A DNA stretch of 64,000 nucleotides from Sclerodactyla briareus (lineage: Eukaryota; Echinodermata; Holothuroidea; Dendrochirotida; Sclerodactylidae). The notes below the pieces were generated by a model, which was given only the letters and a program-made list of their open reading frames with translations, had not been told where the DNA came from and made no database searches. Both the position numbers and the translations under genes were made by a program. The DNA is taken from the NCBI GenBank assembly GCA_026419785.1, contig JAODTK010001688.1, positions 1-64,000 on the forward strand. The letters are read 5' to 3'. This document shows positions 13,916 to 27,029 of this stretch, one piece after another. Positions within the stretch are counted from its first letter, which is position 1, and each line of letters opens with the position of its first letter.

Positions 13916-15686
13916 GGGGAACTCCACGCAAGAGCTATGTTTCCTTGCATTTCCAGATATTGTTCAGACATTCCAACGGTGTTTTGATGGACTTGAAAGA
14001 CCTCGTTATCATTGTCACTGTGAATTCAAAGTCCCGCTGCAGACTATTAGGGGTTCAACTCTGATTTGTACTAGCTGGCATGTATTTCAACTTTGCAAGC
14101 TTGCACCTCTGTTCGATGCAGTTATGTGTGCCTGTTTTAGAGACTTTAGTTTCCTCTGTTGCGGAACATCTGTAAATCAGTGGATTGCTCCTCGATCCTG
14201 TGTTTAAGGCGGGTAGTGCTATTATCGGCCCGATTCGATGTCCCGATACGTATCATATAGCCCTCATATCAATGCCAATTACACAAATTGACTAATGAAA
14301 AGTGACACAATCCCTCACAACCATGTCTCTAATAAAATAGAGATACAAATTGATGCAATGCTATCATGTAAGGAGCCTGTCTACCGTATCAAAGATTCAA
14401 TAGGTCTGCTAGTATTGTTCACAACCACAACCCAGGGCCATGCATTCACATGCGACTCATGGGGACTCTGTACATAGTTGGAGACGCTTGTCTACGTGTT
14501 CAAGTCGTCTCGATACAGATATCGGCCACTTAATGCAAACCATTGCCAATTCATTCAGTAACGATATCCTGAGAAGAGGGGGTGGGGTTGGTTAGAGTGT
14601 GAGAGACTGTTGGGGAGAGTAAGGAAATGGTTGGGAGGGTTGTCGCAGTGATTGGAGCCAGCCCCTTTGTGCGACAATGTCGCATAAACACGACGGATTG
14701 CGCATGAAAAATCTGACAAGCAAATTCTTCGCGGGTGGTAAATTTTAAAACAAAATCCTCCAGAAAAGTCCTCACACAGAAAACTTAGGGCATTTTTTTT
14801 TTTCCCCTGGCAACAGACATCCTAATTGGTCCCTTTTTGCGATCTGATTCCTCATTACAATTCACAACCTTTATTCTAATTTCCATTTTTGATCGCCGCT
14901 GTCTCCGCACTGGTCACCCACATATCGACTATAGCCTACTTTTCATGCACAAATACGGAGCAAACGTGTTAAATACTATTGCGGTGTTTCCATTAACTCG
15001 TATTCACCGAAATCATGACTCTTTCCCACTCGTGAAAATTGGCACTTGGGCAATGTTCGACATGGCGACCCCCCATGGGCAAATCAACACTCCAGTGTGA
15101 GAATATAAGGACTCTGTTAATAATGGTTTTTTTCTTTATCATTTCTCCATTTGGAGAATCTGTGAAATGTCGAGAGGGCCGTTCTAGTTCATGAGATACA
15201 GTATGTGCAAATTGAACGCTCTTTACCAGTCGTGATAACGGTAGTCACCGATCATGGACACGCCTCATGTACCTAACATCGTGGCATTCACAAGTACCCC
15301 CGTACGCATGGATTCCCAGTCCCGTAATTCACTTTGGCAACTACTAAACTACGCGTGCGTGCAGTTTTATAGTAATAATACGTTCTTCTGGCTCCAGACA
15401 CGGCGTCAGTATTTTGTCTCAAATACACGTAGCGAGACTCGCTTGGCTGGGGATTAGGTGAGCTATGAATTATAGCCAATTTTCACTGGGTTGGTGTGAT
15501 TATTAACTGCATTAGACTTGCAATGAGATCGACCGTTAAAACATGGTAGATATATTTTGATGAAAAATACAAAAGTAACCAAAATAGGGAAAACATTTGT
15601 CATCGATACCACAACATTTTTGTGTTTTTACAGGTGAGAAATCCAGGTTCAAATACCCTTCACCATTGCGATCTAGGCACTTCTCA
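13916..15686. other. Spacer between the two arrays; no gene recognised
   Basis: The sequence starts with AAAGGGGAACTCCACG directly after a TTA, which resembles the left end of a TTAA-target miniature element. I found no matching right end. The remainder is unique, with open frames up to 87 codons (14837-15100) and no recognisable product. A short poly-T lies near 14793. Confidence 0.4.
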
Positions 15687-15726
15687 TATTCCAAACCAGA
15701 AGCCAAAAGGCTTAGTGATTCCTTGA
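15687..15726. repeat. Shared left-end block (copy 2)
   Basis: This is a near-identical copy of 7613-7656 with the same AAGCC-AAAA-GGCTT hairpin and the GTGATT(T)CCTTG extension. It lies at the same relative position before array 2 as copy 1 does before array 1. Confidence 0.65.
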
Positions 15727-15769
15727 ATCCTTCCTGACAACGTAGCGGTACAAATGGGAGACGGTAACC

Positions 15770-18700
15770 AGCTCATTTTGGAACATAACCTCTGACAAAT
15801 TTCCATTTGTTTTTTCTACCACCATAGGGTTCCATACCTGGTAAGACAGCTACACCTAATTTCAGGATTTAGACTTTGACCTCTGTGACCTCAAACAATA
15901 ATGTTCATGACTCATCATCAAGAACACACATACCAAGTGAGAGCCTTCATCCATTCAGTGGGGTCGAGTGATCGTGTTCACAACCCAAACTGGCCAAATT
16001 ATTGACTTTTCACAATGTTCTATTTTTCTCCCAAATTCATTCACCCCGACCTATAACCAACAACAATAGGGGTTGTCCTGTACTCCCCGTAAAGAAAGCT
16101 ACACACCAATTTTGAACCCGATCAACGACACCATTCTGGACTTAACTGTGTTAACAAAGTTTTCAGATTGACCTCGATGCTCTGACCTGACCCTAAAACA
16201 ATAGGGTTCATATCCACAATCCTGTGGAATCACACATACCAAGTATGAGCTTCCATCCATTCAGGTGGGGTCGATTTATTGTGTTCACGCCGAATGGCCA
16301 AATTATTGACTTTTCACAAATGTTCTATTTTTTTAACCAAAATTCTTCATCCGACCTATACAAAAACATAGGGTTCCTGTACTCCCCATAGAAACCTACC
16401 CACCAATTTGACCCGATCAGACCAACCATGCTAGACTTAATTTGTTCACAAGGTTTCAAACTTTGACCTCTGTGACCTCAGATGACCTCTGACCTGACCA
16501 AAACAATGGGTTCATAATTACACATATGGTGAACCCAAATACCTAGTATGAGCTTCATCCATCCAGTGGGGGTCCGAGTTATTGGGTCCACGATCCAATT
16601 GGCCAAATTATGACTTTTCAACAATTTTCTATTTTTGACAAAATTCACCCCGCCTATACTCAAAAACAATAGGTTCCTTACTCCCCATGAAGAAAGCTAC
16701 ACACTCACTTTGAACTCGATCAGACCAACCCTTCTGGACTTATCGTGTTCACAATACAAAGGTTTTCATACTTTGACCCTCTGGTGACCTCAGCTGACTT
16801 CTGATCTGACCCTAGAACAATAGGGTCATATACACATCATGGGAACACACATACCAAGGTATGACTTCATCCATGCGGTGGGGTCGTAGTGTAATTGTGT
16901 TCACAGGCCAATATTGGCCAACTTATTGACTTCACAATTTTCTATTTTTGACGCAAAATTCACTCCCCGACCTCTACCAGAAACAATACCGTCCCTGTAC
17001 TCCCCATTAAGAAGGCTACACACAAATTTGAACCCGATCAGACAACCCTTCAGACTTATTGTTCCACAGGTTTCAGACTTTGGGTCCTAGTGACCCAGAT
17101 GCTCTCTGACCTGACCCTAAAACAATAGGTTCATCCTCACTCATGGGAAACATACATAACCTGGTTTGAGCTTCATCCATCCAGGTGGGGTTCGAGTTAT
17201 TGTGTCCACAGCCTAAAATTGACCATTATTGACTTTTCACATTTTCTATTTTTGAACCAAAATCATCACCCGACCTATCCCAAACAATAGGGTTCCTGTT
17301 ACTCTCCCATAAGAAAGCTACACACCAAATTTGATTTGAACTCGATCAGAGACCAACCATCTGGACTTACGAGTTACAAGATTTTCAGACTTGACCTCTG
17401 GTGACCTCAGATCAACAACCTCTGACCAGACCCTTAAGCATAGGGGTTTCATATACCCATCATGGGAGAACAGACATACCAAGTATGAGCTTCATCCATG
17501 CAGGTGGGTCGAGTTATCGCGTTCACAAGCCAAATTGGGGGGGGGGCCAAATTATTGACTTCTCATCACAATTTTCTCTATTTTGACCAAAATTCCCTTC
17601 CGACCTATAACAAAAACAATTGGGGTCCCGTACTCCCCATAAGACCGCTGCACACCAAATTTAACCCGATCAGACCAACCGTGCTGGACTTAATTGTGTT
17701 CCAAGGTTTTCAGACTTTGACCATCTAGTGACCTCAGATTGACCCTCTGACCTGACCCCTAAACATCAGGTTTATATACCCATCATGGGAACACACCATC
17801 CAAGTATGAGCTTCATTCCATTCAGGTGGGGTCGAGCTTTGTGTTCACAAGCCGAAATTGCCAAATTAATTGACTTTTTCACACAATGTTTTTTTTTATT
17901 TTTGAACCAAATTCACTCCCGACCTATACCAAAAACATCGGGTTTCCTGTACTCCCCATAAGAAAGCTACAACACCAAATTTAACCCGATCAAACCAACT
18001 AACCATCTATCAGACATTAATGTGTTCATAAGGTTTTCAGCACTTGGCTCTAGTGACGCCTCAGATGACCTCTGTGACTTGACCTGACCCTAAACAATAG
18101 GTTTCATATACACCTCATGGAACACATACTAGTTTAGCTTCTCCATGCAGTGGGTCGAGTTTATTGTGTCCACAAGCCAAAATTGGCCAAATTATTGACT
18201 TTCCACAAATTTCCTTTTTTGACCAAAATTCACGCCTCACCTCTACCAAGAACAATAGGGTTTTCCTGTACTCCCCATAGAAAGCTACAACACCAAATTT
18301 GAACTCGATCGACCAACCATTCTGGATTTATCGAGTTCACAGATTTTCAGACTTTGACCTCTACTGCCCCCTCAGATGACCTCGACCTGACCCTAAAACA
18401 ATGGAGTTCATATACCCTCATGGGGAACACACATACAGTATGAGTTCATCCATGCAGGTGGGGTCGCGTTATAATGTTCACACAAGCCAAATTGGCCAAA
18501 TAATTGACTTCTCACAAATTTTCTCTATTTTGCCCAAAATTCCCCTCCCGACTATACCAAAAACAATGGTCCCTTACTTCCATAAAAAGCTACCCCCAAT
18601 TTGAACCCGAATCAACCAACCTCCCTGGATTATCTGTTCCACACAAGGTTTTTTCCAGACCCTGACCTCTTGTTACATCAGATGACCTCTTACCTGACCC

Positions 18701-19430
18701 CCAAAACATAGGGTTCATGTACCATCATGGGGAACACACATACCAGTATAGCTGCATCCATACATAGGTGGGTCGAGTTATCGTGTTCACAAGCCAAAAT
18801 TGCGCAAATTTTGACTTTTCTTCACAAAATTTTTCTATTTTTGACGAAATTCAGTCACTCCCGACCTAACAAAACCAATAGGGTTCCTGTACCCCCTAGA
18901 AAGGCTTACAACACCAATTTGACCTGATCAGACCAATCAGTCTGGACTTATCGTTTCACAAGGTTTCCAGATTTTGACCTCGGGTGACCCAGAATTGACC
19001 TCTGACCTGACCCCAAAACAATAGGTTTTCATGTACTCATCATGGGGAAGACACCATACCAAGTATGAGCTTCATCCAGTCCAGGTTTGGGTCGAGTTAT
19101 CGTGTTCACAAGCCAATTTGCCAACTTTTTGACTTTCCACAAATTTTCTATTTTTGACAAAATTCACCCTCGACCTTACCAAAAACAATAGGGTTCCTGT
19201 ACTCCCCATAAGAAAGCTACACACCAAATTTGAACCCGATCAGACACCCATTCTGGACTTATCGGTTCACAAGGTTTTCAGACTTTGTTGACTCTGGGGT
19301 GACCTCAGAATGACCTCTGACCTGACCCCAAACCCCCAAAACCAATAGGGCTCAGACTCATCATGGGTAACACATACACAATATGAGCTTCACCATCCAG
19401 GTGTGGTCAGTTATTGTGTTCATACAGGCC
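15770..19430 (+). repeat. Array 2: ~312 bp minisatellite, ~11.5 units, each an internal dimer
   Basis: The tag TGTACTCCCCATAAGAAAGC recurs from about 16077 to 19197 at a mean spacing of 312 bp. Each unit has two related halves. Half 1 reads AACAATAGGGTTCATGTACT, then CATCATGGGAACACACATAC, CAAGTATGAGCTTCATCC and GTGTTCACAAGCCAAAATTG. Half 2 reads AACAATAGGGTTCCTGTACT, then ACACACCAAATTTGAACCCG, CTGGACTTATCGTGTTCACA, AGGTTTTCAGACTTTGACC and TGACCTCAGATGACCTCTGA. Both halves share the AACAATAGGGTTC and GTGTTCACAAG anchors, so the 312 bp unit arose by dimerisation. Indels are frequent. Open frames here are artefacts. Confidence 0.95.
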
Positions 19431-19515
19431 AGGCTCACCACATACACACACCCCATACATACATACAGAAGCACTGGCATGACTACATATATTTCTCCGA
19501 CTTTCGTCAGGAAAT

Positions 19516-22005
19516 CAAAATTTAAAAGGGAGACCCCTCCCCCCTCCCCCCACCGGCCACAGACCAGTAATGTCGCATTTATAAAACATCCTGGCTAAAC
19601 ACACTGGTTGTACGGTATGGGTGGGGTGGGCTTGGGTGGGATTGGGTTGCTGAGGAGAAAAAATGATACTTATTATTATGATACATATAATTATATTATA
19701 TATATTTTTTTTATTATTAGGCCAAAAAAAAATTATTATATCCCACCCATTGGCATTGAACCGTGTCTGGGGTGGATGAATACGCCCGGTTTTCACACCA
19801 TTTCAACACTTACTTGATTACAATGCGGTGTCAATGAGCGCCCAAGATTAATATATGTCAAATATTTATGATCTTCTAAAATGGTGAACCATTCTATTTG
19901 TGACGAAACAGAATTCACAGTCTGTACAAAAGAATTTTGTGTTAGGTAGATAATTTTTCTATTCCGAGGCCAATTCTGTATAACTTCAAAATAGTGTTGC
20001 CCTGTTGGGGAAAGTGCATGTCATTTCTGTTCTGGCGGGAGTGCCGGAGGTTAGCAATTGGCCTAATATTCGACTGACCGCCGGAGTTAGCAGATTGGCT
20101 AATATTTCGACTGACCACCTTCTGACTGATAATTTCATGATATGCGTATTTGGTGTGAAGACTTTATGTAACAGAGCTGGAAATTCAGATGTAAAATTTT
20201 TGAAAATGATCATGTCAATATTCCCTCCAGCCCACCTTAGCAGCCTATACACTGATGTTGATGATGGTGTGGTTATGTGGTCCACTTTACCGCCCACGTC
20301 CTGTTTTGTCAACTATGTACTCAAACACCATCAGCACGTCTCCTGTCCCTAAAGAAGAAACACTGTCAATAGTCAATCTTAACTTGATAAGTTAATATTA
20401 TTCATAACGAAACGGATTAGTTGCGGTCGGACCGCTTGTAGCTGTTTATTGCTAAACGATCGCACATGGGAATAAATGTTACCAAAAGTTAGCCAGTCGA
20501 TCCTTGGGCATGTGTTGACAAGCCAATATCATTTCTGAGCCTGATACGTTTCATCATAAAAGTCATCTAATATTCTGCCTATGTATTGCACGTCGAGCGA
20601 CGCCCGAAATAATGGATCATATTGTCGTCAAATTGCATGATACGCGATCCATGCCGAGCGCCGTCACTGCAGTGTTGCCATTAATCCCTGTGACTCCCAT
20701 CATTCCCACCAGCTATTGGCCAGACTACCTTGTATTGCTGACGAATCAGCGCCTTTTATGCCTTGTCAGTGCGAATCCTGGGAAGAGTTTGTAACATAAT
20801 TAACACCCCATCACACGTGTGCGTGCGACTGTGCGGGGCACATTACTACACATCAGAATGAAAGCTCATGTAGGGTAAACGTCACAAATTTCGGCCCTTC
20901 ACGGCCTTAAACCAATCCTGAAAGTGCAAATTGTGATATCTTGGGTCTAATTTCCTGGGTTATTAGTTGCACATGTCTTGTTGAACATAAAATAGAAGAT
21001 ATATCAGTCAACTTAAGGTAGCCTAAGTGTACAAATTGGTTGATCACGAGGACTTGAAGGAATTTGTTGTCTGTAATTTAAGCCAACCTCGGAAGCTAAT
21101 TCTGTCTGGCCCCTATGTACCTTAATTCAACACTTTATAATATGTCCTGAAATAGGCTGTAAGACACTGAACATTGAAAAAATTATTTAAGTAGTATTGA
21201 ACAAAAATGTGGGTGCAGTTTCAACTTGTAGAATCACTTCACAAAATTGTAGTGTGAAATAGCTCCAAGAAGGGAGATTTGAAATGATTCACATTGGCAA
21301 TGTGCTATGATTACATGTAAATCCCATTTGGGGCCGAAATTAGGACATTCAACTTACATGGTGTCCCTACTTGGGGCCCCCTTCTAAAAATTGTTAGGCA
21401 GTATTACAAAGATAAATATTGGCATACAGTAGACAAGTCATGTGGTAAACATCTGATTCTCCCAAAATATGATTTTCCATTGCAAATGCCATTGTTTTCA
21501 TTCAGATTTTACACATTTAACAAAAGCTGATTAGCTGATGCTTTTTAATTTAGGGACACAAGTTATCAGAAATTCAGTCACTCTACTTATTGAGTATTCC
21601 TCTAAAATATAGTTATCTGATCAATTGTTTTGAGTAGTTCAGTCAAACAGAATCACAAGTAATGATGTAGCTGCAAAAACTGTAGTAACTGGTCATTTTG
21701 TGGTGTTTGGTAATTAATGAAACAATCTCAAGGGGGTAAAATTGGGACATGTACCCTACTTGGCTTCATACAGAACTGGCGTCCAAAACTTTTTTGGTTA
21801 ATTTAATTAACGATTCGTTCAATATCATATAACAGGGAATGATATATTAATAAGCCACAAAAGTTTTTCTTCAAAAAACATAAATCTCGCACGTCAATAA
21901 TCGGTTAGAGTTCATCCCATTCGTGCGAAAACCTGAAATGTAATAGTTAACACGTGCAGTGGATTCCGTGCTGCGCCCAGTGCGAATAATAGGCTGGCTA
22001 TGTAT
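19516..22005. other. 2.5 kb without a recognised gene
   Basis: An AT-rich tract lies at about 19663-19740. Overlapping 115-codon (plus, 20005-20352) and 108-codon (minus, 19986-20312) open frames cover 20.0-20.35 kb. I recognise neither, and both span a 37 bp direct duplication at 20043-20116 that starts GCCGGAG and ends CGACTGACC. A short palindrome, GCGGTCGGACCGC, lies near 20424. The rest is unique sequence. Confidence 0.4.
20043..20116 (+). repeat. 37 bp direct tandem duplication
   Basis: Two adjacent 37 bp copies both begin GCCGGAG and end TCGACTGACC, with a few substitutions and compensating one-base indels. Because 37 is not a multiple of three, the duplication shifts any reading frame across it. 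That argues against the overlapping open frames being conserved genes. Confidence 0.75.
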
Positions 22006-23484
22006 TAGGGCCAATTATTTCCGCGATGCGGAAAACGGAAAAAAAAAATCGCGGAAACCTTTGTAGAACGCGGAATTCAGAATTCCCAAAAAACATGTAA
22101 AAACATCAACATTCGTCAGGAAAAAAAAAGAGGAAAACTAGGCGTGCTTCCTCACTATGATTTTCAAAGACAGACTGAAAACAGAACAAACAGAAAACAT
22201 TATTGGACCCTTCTAATGGCTGAAAAACAGCGGTCACTCGTGTGCAAAATCTGAGTTGAACAGGATCGAAAACGGCGGCAAGCGAGGGGCCTTGAACACA
22301 AATCTTTCGGCTCGCAAAAAACCACGCGGGGAATTCGTACACGATCAGCTGCATCAATTGATAGGAGAGAGAACAAGTTTGGATTACTTAAAAGCAGTAT
22401 CGATTTCAAGTCGCTCGCTACACAGCCTAGTGCATTGGGTTGACAGGTGCAGCCCAATCAGAGCGCCTGTTTTTTTAATAGGCGGAAGGAAAAAAAAAGA
22501 GGACAATTAAGCAAGCAATAGGCCGATTATTTTAGGGATCGCCGAAGATGCTGGCCTCCGCTAACAGGAATTACCAGTCACATTCTGCAGCCCGCTTATA
22601 CGCTATACAAGCCGTAATCTTTGACCACTTCACTTTTTTCAGGGTATTGTTTGCGTAACGGAAAACACGTGGCCATGGTCTAGTGCCGACTGCCAGCGCC
22701 GTGGGTACAGCAGTAGGCAATATGGTAGCCTTGAATGGCTTCGTTGTTAAGGCCCGCGAAGTTTTAAGAAATGAAATGAAATTTTTATAAACTGCGATAT
22801 AATTTTACGAGAGCTACTTGTCTAGAAAATTGACAAATTCGAAGAGAGAACAGTTGTAGCTGGTCGAAACAATGCAAACTGCGCATCAGTACTTTCAATA
22901 CGAATGAAAATATCGAATTGAAAGAAGTTTGACAAAAAGGGTCGTCGCCGCTCTGCCATTGCATTTCCTGCGAAAGAATCAGTGTACACTGCATCACATG
23001 CGATCATGTACGGCACCACTTTGAGTGGAATGACTAAGCGGGAAAAACCGCCTCAGGTGAACACACACCGTTTAATTGGGCGTAGTATTGTTTCTCTCGA
23101 TAAACGGTGCTTTGATACATCGGACCATGTCTCAAAGAGGGGTGTACCAGGTGAATTCATGTCACAGTAGTCGCACGAGTGGTTTCACTTGCCCGTAAAT
23201 GAACATTTTGAATTTTTATTGAAAACAGACAAATCGATTACAATACTGTAAATTATGTTTTATTATTCACAACATGCTCAACACTTTTACAGGAATTGAT
23301 AATCATGCTTACTACACTTTTACACGAGTTTATGACATTGATACATGTACAAGCAATGGAATTTACAAAACAGAAATGCTATTTAGGAAACGGGAATTTG
23401 CCATTGGAAAATGGAAGAGGGAAAATGGAATTTACCATTTAGAAAGTGGATTTGTCGATAGAAAGTGGAAAATAATTGGCCCTA
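22006..23484. mobile_element. Non-autonomous hAT-like DNA transposon, 1.48 kb
   Basis: The terminal inverted repeats are TAGGGCCAATTATTTCC at the left and GAAAATAATTGGCCCTA at the right. The flanks are GCTATGTA(T) and GCTAGTAG(T), an 8 bp target duplication with one indel. A TAGGG start and an 8 bp duplication are hAT hallmarks. The interior carries subterminal GCGGAA-type short repeats (22020-22075 and 23400-23465). It also has an 84-codon plus-strand frame (22256-22510), but no recognisable hAT transposase with its RW/dimerisation region. I call it a deleted or miniature derivative. Confidence 0.7.
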
Positions 23485-23635
23485 GCTAGTAGTAGCAACG
23501 CTACTGGAAATTGTGTGATTGTGAGAAGTTAACTGTGCATGCAGTGGACGTAGTTCAAGGGGACCGGCAAAGAAGTATGCAAGGCCATGAAATGTGATGA
23601 TATACCGTTAAACCGGGTCCTGTACATGTACCTGC

Positions 23636-23638
<3 letters not shown>

Positions 23639-23683
<45 letters not shown>
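23639..23683. repeat. Poly-T tract (T45)
   Basis: This is an uninterrupted T homopolymer. It could be the poly-A tail of a minus-strand retrocopy, but I see no SINE A/B boxes or recognisable retrocopy beside it. Confidence 0.9.
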
Positions 23684-23684
<1 letters not shown>

Positions 23685-25819
23685 TTAACTTTATCCCTTG
23701 ACTCGAGATTATTGTATCAATGTATATAATTCTCCAAAAGGCTGTCGGTCCAGATACAATCTTGAAGAATCGTTAAAATCGCAGCCTACTTGTGGGAGAC
23801 TACCTTGCCTTTGCATTGACGTTTTTTTTTCAAAAATGTCACAAAATCCTCAACCATAAATTGATTGTTCCCACACAAGGCTCTTCTCATCACTCTAGTG
23901 ACACCAGGAACACTCAGTCTTTCAATTAACGTGGTCTGTCGTGTCAATGCCGCGGGGGGCTCCTACTTCCCAAGGACCCTGGCCTAATGGAACAACTCCC
24001 CAAAAACATGATGGTCGGTAAGTGAAAGTGGTATCAAGAGGGCAGTGGACACCTGTTGGGCCAATAGATATAGTCTTCCCGGCACACATTCTATCCTCCA
24101 TCAAATGCCCTTTGGGGGCGCTTTGGAGGACACCAATGAAGATATGTCTTGTTGGCTTGGAAATTAAAGGAAGAGAGGACATCTAAAGCGTAACCTTGTA
24201 TTCTTCTAGATTTAACAATTGTTCAATATGGTTTTTCGTTAGTTGTTCTGATCATTCAACTAAGCGCGCGACGATTCGCGATAATTGCTGAACGATCGCA
24301 ATTTTGGCGATTAAACGTTAATGATTTGGCTAGACAATCACAGCTCTATAACGGCTACCATCGTTTAACTTCACTCATGCTCATTTGCAGTGCTCTGTTC
24401 AAGACCAACATTGTTTTTTTACGGCGGCCCGCCGCCATACCCTTGTGAAGATAGGGAATAGGGGCCTAGGGCCCTAAGTAGTAGCTGACTCACGATTGAG
24501 TAGGTAACGTTCATTCCCCTAGGACTAGCTACGTACACATATCTATGTGTAGGTTTGTGCAACGTACGGAATACAGTCGCGAGTCAGCGACTAGGCCTAG
24601 GTCTAGGCTAGTCCACGTATCAGAAGAAATTTTACTGTAGCAACACTTCCCATTGAAAGGTGACGAAATCTGTCACCTCATGCATCCAACTTCTCCCTCC
24701 GATTACGCAGCCCTCATAACCTTCAAAACATCCATTCAAGAACATTATAATCACTGCACTGGTAAAATTTCATTGGTATAAAGTTGATCTTACCCAAGCC
24801 TAATTTTGGACCGTAATAATTGGGGAAATCAACAACTTTTTTCCCAACCTGTCTTGTTTTGGAACTTAGTTTTGTAAACAGAAGTGTGCACTCAGGGCTC
24901 ATTTGGCGATTCTATCTTTATATTGGGCACATGCGATGAAGACCATAGAAAATATTAAGATTATTCATACTTAGAGTGGCAAAACCGTAAACAGACAACA
25001 ACTTGTACTCAGTTGTAGCATTAGGGAGATTATGATTCGGTAAATATTCCCATAATCTACCTGCCAAAGACCAATATGGGGAATGAATAAATTTGAACCT
25101 TTCCTTGACTACAATAATTGGTCTTTTGGGGTAATTAATCGATGTGCAGCTTGTCAGAAACTGAAGTTGGTCGCTTAGCGATAGCCTGAAAAACAGCTAG
25201 CCTAGGCCTCTAGTTGTGAACGCAGGCTTTAGTAAAGGAACTAAAGCCTTGAGCGAGGCAGGATAGGCTGGCCTCACTACGTAGTGGCAGACTAGCATAC
25301 ACGCCTAGCGTCATCAGAGGCTATCGTTAGGTCCTAAAATGTATACTCAGCTGAACGTTAGGGCCTGAATTAGCTAACCGATTATTTAAGTCGAACGCAA
25401 TTAAGACTGGCAAAGGAAAGCACCTCGACATAAGGCTCAAAGACAGGTTTAGCATACGAAGCGACACTTACGGAATATTTCACATCGCATCGTGTTGAAT
25501 ATGAGCTGACATAATTTGAGGGTTTGCCCTGTGAGTAACTGAAACCGATGAAAATAACAGCAGGATGCGACGCCCGACGCAGTTGCCATGGTGCGCACTG
25601 CATGCAACATATGCACATATATTAGGCCTAGCTATGCGTTAGGCTATCGCAGCATGTTTTGTGTAGCTGGGATGAAGATCACACTAGCCGCAGAGTGTTT
25701 TGAACTTAAGACGGCAGAAGGTGCATCTTACACAATAAGTGATTTTCCTGCGCGGTTTGTTTTTGGTTGCCCACACCGAAACAGGTTTCTCAGTTGGGTG
25801 CGCGTGAGGAACAGGGATG

Positions 25820-25820
<1 letters not shown>

Positions 25821-25850
<30 letters not shown>
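25821..25850. repeat. Poly-G tract (G30)
   Basis: This is the longest of many G or C runs in the window. The 90-codon plus-strand frame that ends in poly-glycine across it is not a credible gene. Confidence 0.9.
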
Positions 25851-25851
<1 letters not shown>

Positions 25852-27029
25852 GGGGGATAATCGGCCGTTGACCGGCATTAATTACGTACAAGGTAAAGTA
25901 CATCGACACAGGGGCCTCGCGCAGGGAATTGCCAGAGAAAGGCGGGGGTCCCCGTCAATGGTGGCACCAGGATTTCCCCGACAGGGGTGGGGGGGGGCGG
26001 TCCAAGTTCCCCGAAAGCCTCACCCCATCCCCCAAGTCAGTCAAAACGCATTTTTTATGTTTTAAATTTGTGAGCGTCGATTCCCGTTGAAGATTGGGGG
26101 GGATGATGGATTGTCGGACTATCTAAGCGAAGACACTATGGTTGGCGCGGACGTACTCGCAAATTTTTGGCAATGAGACTCCCTCAGATGGCAGGAGGAG
26201 GGACTTAGCCATGTCCTGAACGGCTGCGTGGAGGAAGGTTTTTGTGTACTCCAACCAGTGGCTTACAAAAAATTGAACCGAATCTAAAAATGGTTGACCA
26301 TTCCATCCTCGGGGTGTTTGTAGCTTCCATATAGGGGCAGTGTCGACACTTTCTGATGAGCCATTCCGTTGAAATAAGTAGTGTGAGAACCCGTCCGTCA
26401 AGCGTCCACCGATGACGCGACATGTAAGTCCGACATCGTTGCTATGTGCTAAACTATTGACGGGAACAAACCTTATCAGTGACAGCCACGTGAGGCAGGT
26501 AATCTCATAAACGAATTGCTGGATCGGTAAGTATCAACAGTGCCCTTAGACCCCTCCCCCATCGCTGGCCTGTCGTCTGTGGAGTTCACCACAGGCCCCG
26601 TATATAGTATTCATAGTATCAGCACTTTGTCACCATGTTTACCTCATCCTCTCTGGGAACTGTCGCCCTCGTCCCCATGATTCTTGAACACTACTGGGTG
26701 ATATCAGATGAAAAAAAAAAAACTCACATGAAAGAATAACAATGAAGCAGTGTATAGAACAGTGATCTTTGAAATATTTTCATCCTGTAACCCCGGAGTT
26801 GAACTCACATCGGATAATTTGGAGATGATGGATTAAACATAATTAAAAACTGATTGCCTGAAATATGATAATCAAGGAATCAGAGACATTTGGGTTAGCC
26901 GTTACCCCCATATCTAAATATCTTGGAATTAATGTTACCAGGTCAGTAACAGTGCCTAACGCTGTGCCCTTTCTCTAGAATATGCTTATTATGGTACTGA
27001 AACGCCGTTCGCTTTCAAGTCCTATGTCG

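Larger units (their letters stand above)
15687..19515 (-). mobile_element. Tandem-repeat-cored element (array 2 element), Helitron/Helentron-like non-autonomous candidate
   Basis: One boundary is the hairpin block at 15687-15726, shared with the array 1 element. The other is a block at 19427-19515 with (CATA)n-type microsatellite and the GAC-N4-GTC hairpin CCGACTTTCGTCAGG. Between them lie about 11.5 tandem units. Read on the minus strand the order is 5' hairpin, tetranucleotide microsatellite, tandem core, 3' hairpin plus CTGG before T. This is the arrangement known for HINE/DINE-type Helentron derivatives. No transposase or helicase reading frame is present. Class assignment is inference from structure. 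Confidence 0.5.

Noticed and set aside
13911..13930. TTAA-type MITE left end (TTAAAGGGGAACTCCACG)
   Set aside because: No inverted partner was found downstream, so no element was called.
15640..15660. B-box-like GGTTCAAATACCC
   Set aside because: No A box upstream at tRNA spacing.
25588..25860. Frame ending in poly-glycine
   Set aside because: The tail is the G30 homopolymer; there is no domain in the rest.
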